Assembly: GCF_900100155.1 (NCBI RefSeq)
Contig: NZ_FMTP01000001.1
Location: forward strand, 496,001-560,000
From: Ancylobacter rudongensis
GTDB lineage: Bacteria > Pseudomonadota > Alphaproteobacteria > Rhizobiales > Xanthobacteraceae
Reading direction: 5' to 3'
DNA length: 64,000 nt
The position numbers were made by a program, and so were the translations under genes. Position 1 is the first letter of the stretch; each line of letters begins with the position of its first letter. Under the pieces are notes generated by a model. The model did not search any database. It was given only the letters and a program-made list of their open reading frames with translations, and was not told where the DNA came from. This document shows, one piece after another, positions 61,056 through 64,000 of the stretch.

Positions 61056-61307
61056 GGGGAGGGGCCTCTTCGGGCAAGGCAAGGTCAGACGGGGCCAAAT
61101 CGGGCAGAGCAGCGCGGGCAAACCAGGCTCTGGCGAACCAAGGATGGACAAGCCAAGAGAAGGCAGCCCAAGCGATGACGCGCCCGACATCACGGTCGCG
61201 CAGCGGCGCCGTCGCACGCCATCGCGGTCCATTGCAGGGATCGCCAATGCTTTGCCGAAACCAAAAGCCCCTCTCCGTTGCCGGAGAGGGGCGCACGCGC
61301 AGGCAGG
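61056..61307. other. gap between dctP and dctQ
   Basis: 252 bases with degenerate AGCCAAG/CCAAGC-type repetition and the dctP terminator at its right end. No gene is seen. dctQM may have its own promoter here or depend on readthrough. Confidence 0.5.
61263..61292 (-). terminator. terminator/attenuator after dctP
   Basis: GCCCCTCTCCG (61267-61277) and CGGAGAGGGGC (61282-61292) around TTGC, with four T on the minus strand. It probably lowers dctQM expression relative to dctP. Confidence 0.85.
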
Positions 61308-62447
61308 TCAGGCTGACTTGAAGAAGTGATCGTAGGCGAACTTGGAGTCCGGCTCATATTCGAGGCGGAAGCCGACGATGCGCTTGGCCCATTCCTTCTG
61401 GCTGTCCACGACCTTCTTGAACACCGGGTCCGCCGAGAGATTGGCGATCACTGTGTCCCAGGCCTTGAGCTGGGCTTCCAGCACGGCCTTCGGCGTCGGC
61501 AGCACCTTCACGCCGCGCGCCTTGATCGCCTCAAGGTCCTTCGAGTAGCGGTCCTGCGCCTTCCACATCATGGTGGAGGAGGTGGCGTCGGACGCGCCCT
61601 TGAGGATTTCCTGGACGTCGGACGGCAGGCTGTCGAACTTGGTCTTGTTGAACAGGATCTCGAAGCATTCGAGCGCCTGGTGGTAGCTGCCGAGCATGTA
61701 GACCTTGGCCACGTCGGGGAAGCCGAGGATCAGGTCGGAGGAGGGGTTGTTGAACTCGGCGCCGTCGAGCAGGCCGCGATCGATGGCCGGCACGATTTCA
61801 CCGCCCGGAACGATCGTCACCGCCGCGCCGAACTCCTTGAACAGGTCCGCGCCGAGGCCGACGGTGCGGTACTTCATGCCCTTCATGTCGTCGGCGCTGG
61901 TGATTTCCTTCTTGAACCAGCCGAGCGGCTGGCTGGGCATCGGCCCGGTCAGCATGCCGACCACGTTCAGCTTCAGCGTGTTCTGTACCAGGTCGTCATA
62001 GAGTTCCTGGCCACCGCCGTAGCGCACCCAGCCGAGCAGTTCGTCCGCATCCCAGCCGAAGGCGGGGGCGGTGCCGAACAGCGAGAACGCCTTGCTCTTG
62101 CCGTACCAGTAGGCGGCGACGCCGTGGCCGCCGTCGAGAATGCCCGACGATACCGCGTCCAGCATCTGGAAGGCCGGGACGACCGAGCCGGCCGGCAGGA
62201 TTTCCAGCTCGACGCGCCCGCCGGTCATGGCGTTGACGCGCTTCACATAGTCGCCGGCAAACTCGTGGAAGATGTCCTTGTTCGGCCAGGTGGACTGGAA
62301 TTTCAGCTTGATGGGCGCCTGCGCATGGACCGCCGGGGCGGCGATGGTCGCGCCGGCGGCTGCCACGGCGGCGGTGGCGATGAAGCGGCGGCGGCTGGTA
62401 CGGACATCCTGACGCGCGTCCGTGCTCTTCCCTGACGTGTCGGTCAT
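61308..62447 (-). CDS. dctP: TRAP transporter substrate-binding protein (DctP, COG4663-like)
   Basis: 379 residues with a twin-arginine signal (TSRRRFIATAAVAAAGATIA, ending HAQ). The mature part reads KLKFQSTWPNKDIFHEFAGD, HGVAAYWYGKSKAFSLFG, GPMPSQPLGWFKKEI, GMKYRTVGLGADLFKEFG (with the carboxylate-binding Arg) and DGAEFNNPSSDLILGF. It resembles the TakP/FcbT1 group that binds 2-oxo acids or aromatic acids. The first gene of the TRAP operon; GGAGG is seven bases before the ATG. The ligand is unknown. Confidence 0.9.
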   Translation of the reverse strand: MTDTSGKSTDARQDVRTSRRRFIATAAVAAAGATIAAPAVHAQAPIKLKFQSTWPNKDIFHEFAGDYVKRVNAMTGGRVELEILPAGSVVPAFQMLDAVSSGILDGGHGVAAYWYGKSKAFSLFGTAPAFGWDADELLGWVRYGGGQELYDDLVQNTLKLNVVGMLTGPMPSQPLGWFKKEITSADDMKGMKYRTVGLGADLFKEFGAAVTIVPGGEIVPAIDRGLLDGAEFNNPSSDLILGFPDVAKVYMLGSYHQALECFEILFNKTKFDSLPSDVQEILKGASDATSSTMMWKAQDRYSKDLEAIKARGVKVLPTPKAVLEAQLKAWDTVIANLSADPVFKKVVDSQKEWAKRIVGFRLEYEPDSKFAYDHFFKSA

Positions 62448-62798
62448 GGGCGGTTCCTCCTATGGCGTTTCCTTGCGGGTCGAGCCCGCCGGGCGGCGCT
62501 TCAGCGCCTTGTCCCGATGACGCAAGGAGACGATGCCGCAGGGGCGAGTGCAAGCCCTAATTTCAGGCTTTCAGGACGATTTCCCTCGTCCGAAAGTCGA
62601 AGGTGGGCAGGCGCTGGCGCCGTCCGGCGCGGCGGGGGGCCTTTCGCCGACGCAACAGGCCTGTGCGGGCCGCCCCCGAGGGCCGCTGCGGTGGAATTCC
62701 CGCTCCAGCCGCCGCGTCGTCATCCGTCTGTCATCGGCGGGGACTTGAACCGCAGCAGCGCGGGCTGCCGGCCCGCTTCCCGAGAGGAGTTTCCCGCC
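62448..62798. other. divergent region between dctP and the beta-propeller protein gene
   Basis: 351 bases, GC-rich, without a plausible gene. It must hold the dctP promoter and, near 62740-62795, that of the next gene. No operator could be recognised. Confidence 0.5.
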
Positions 62799-64000
62799 AT
62801 GCGCCCTCTGTTCCTCGCCAGCGCCTCCGTCGCGGTGCTCGCGCTCGTCGCGCTCGCGTCGCCGAGCGTCGCGGCCGACGCGGTGTTCAACCGCATCGGC
62901 ACCTTCAACGTGGTCGACAACCTGCCCGCCGGTGCCGCCGCGGCCAAGTCGACCGCCGCCGAGATCATCACCTTCACCGAGGACGGCAACACGCTGATCT
63001 ACAGCGACAGCCCCGGCCAGCGCATCGGCTTCATCGACATCACCGATCCGGCGGCGCCGAAGTCGGCGGGCGTGGTCGCCCTCGACGGCGAGCCGACCAC
63101 CACGGTCGTGATCGGCGCCAAGGCCTATGTCGGCGTCAACACCTCGGAATCGAAGGCCAAGCCCTCCGGCCATCTCGCTGTGGTCGACCTCGCCACCCGC
63201 AAGGTCGAGGACAAGATCGACCTCGGCGGCCAGCCCGATTCGATCACCAAGAGCCCGGACGGCAGCTATCTCGCCATCGCCATCGAGAATGAGCGCGACG
63301 AGGATCTCAATGATGGCGCTCTGCCGCAGCTGCCGGCGGGCAACCTCACCACCTTCGAGGTCAAGAATGGCCGCGTGGTCGACGCCTCCCGGAAGGTGAT
63401 CGACCTCACCGGCCTCGCGACGGTGGCGCCGGAGGACCCGGAGCCGGAATATGTCGACATCAATGCGCGCAATGAGGTCGTGGTCACGCTGCAGGAGAAC
63501 AACCACATCGTGGTGGTCGACCTGCCCACCGGCAAGATCCTCGCGCATTTCCCCGCCGGCACGGTCGATCTCGACAAGATCGACACCAAGAAGGACGGCG
63601 TGATCGACCTCTCCGGTTCGGCCGAGGGCGTCGCCCGCGAGCCCGACACCGTGCAGTGGATCGACGACGACCGCTTCGTGATCGCCAATGAGGGCGACTG
63701 GAAGGGCGGCTCGCGCGGCTTCTCCATTTTCGACAAGACCGGCAAGCTGCTGTTCGAGAGCGGGACGGTGCCCGAGCACATGGCGGTGCGGCTCGGCCAC
63801 TATCCCGACAAGCGCAACAAGAAGGGCATCGAGATGGAGGGCGCGGAGGTTGCGACCTTCGGCGATGACCGGCTGATCTTCGTCGCCTCCGAGCGCGGCT
63901 CGCTGGTCTTCGTCTATCGTGACAAGGGCGCCGGCGCCGCGCCGGAGTTCCTGCAGGTGCTGCCCGCCGGCGTCGGGCCGGAGGGGCTGATCGCCCTGCC
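62799..64000 (+). CDS. secreted beta-propeller protein, phytase/esterase-like or choice-of-anchor I type (3' truncated by window)
   Basis: The frame stays open to the last base, so at least 400 residues are visible and the C-terminus is missing. A signal peptide (LASASVAVLALVALASPSVA) is cut before ADAVF. YVTN-like beta-propeller blades follow: IGFIDITDPAAPKSAGVVAL, GHLAVVDLATRKVEDKIDLG, NHIVVVDLPTGKILAHFPAG, DTVQWIDDDRFVIANEGDW. The acidic metal-like residues in the blades resemble esterase-like phytases and alkaline-phosphatase-type surface proteins. GAGAGGAG precedes ATG 62799. Function is not proven. Confidence 0.8.
   Translation, partial: MRPLFLASASVAVLALVALASPSVAADAVFNRIGTFNVVDNLPAGAAAAKSTAAEIITFTEDGNTLIYSDSPGQRIGFIDITDPAAPKSAGVVALDGEPTTTVVIGAKAYVGVNTSESKAKPSGHLAVVDLATRKVEDKIDLGGQPDSITKSPDGSYLAIAIENERDEDLNDGALPQLPAGNLTTFEVKNGRVVDASRKVIDLTGLATVAPEDPEPEYVDINARNEVVVTLQENNHIVVVDLPTGKILAHFPAGTVDLDKIDTKKDGVIDLSGSAEGVAREPDTVQWIDDDRFVIANEGDWKGGSRGFSIFDKTGKLLFESGTVPEHMAVRLGHYPDKRNKKGIEMEGAEVATFGDDRLIFVASERGSLVFVYRDKGAGAAPEFLQVLPAGVGPEGLIAL

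Overview
This window is a 64 kb piece of a high-GC alphaproteobacterial chromosome. Several families point to Hyphomicrobiales (Rhizobiales), perhaps a Xanthobacteraceae-like organism: a RecA that begins with the rhizobial-style SLRLVE leader, an alphaproteobacterial GAAC-N7-GAAC SOS box, the DUF1476 (zeta) F1-ATPase inhibitor, an ATP12 chaperone, BcsS, a DUF6867 protein inside a liv operon and a MloK1-type potassium channel. The genus-level placement is inference from memory of these families. I found no rRNA, tRNA, CRISPR array, integrase or transposase.

Layout. 1-7.4 kb: end of a chemoreceptor, HAD phosphatase, ATP12 chaperone, a pta-ackA operon preceded by RidA, aldose epimerase, M32 carboxypeptidase. 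7.4-12.8 kb: divergent oxyR/katG with dyads between them, then a translationally coupled FAD monooxygenase and cupin gene. 12.8-14.8 kb: an IPT/TIG-repeat protein that appears to lack its 5' end and a tail-collar protein, separated by two palindromes. 14.9-26.1 kb: recA with SOS box, alaS, cyclic-nucleotide-gated K+ channel, icd, trmJ, murI, lytic transglycosylase, rpsD. 26.1-27.5 kb: a small accessory patch bounded on one side by a duplicated terminator, with a 41-codon lasso-leader-like peptide and a HEAT-like protein of atypical base composition. 27.6-36.9 kb: grxD, bolA, purLQS, purC, DUF1476, a secreted SH3 protein, purB, an AmpD-like amidase and rpe. 37-39.8 kb: an inverse-autotransporter-type outer-membrane protein with a beta-helix passenger and a small secreted protein. 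40-51 kb: a glycine betaine/proline ABC operon, a P1 peptidase, CcdA and a complete livHMGF-DUF6867-livK operon. 51.4-64 kb: flavin reductase, HI0933 flavoprotein, a KamA-like radical SAM enzyme, split XdhC with a MocA-type fusion, BcsS, DUF488, a HerA-like ATPase, a TRAP transporter operon and the start of a secreted beta-propeller/phytase-esterase-like protein.

How the genes work together. Most of the window is housekeeping metabolism (purines, TCA, translation, peptidoglycan, oxidative stress) plus three solute importers with convergent or bidirectional terminators between units. The parts that do not look like ordinary core genome are the cupin/IPT junction near 12.8 kb, the peptide/HEAT patch at 26.1-27.5 kb and the beta-helix inverse autotransporter at 37-39 kb. 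No single complete new system could be demonstrated from sequence alone; these three are the best candidates for follow-up.
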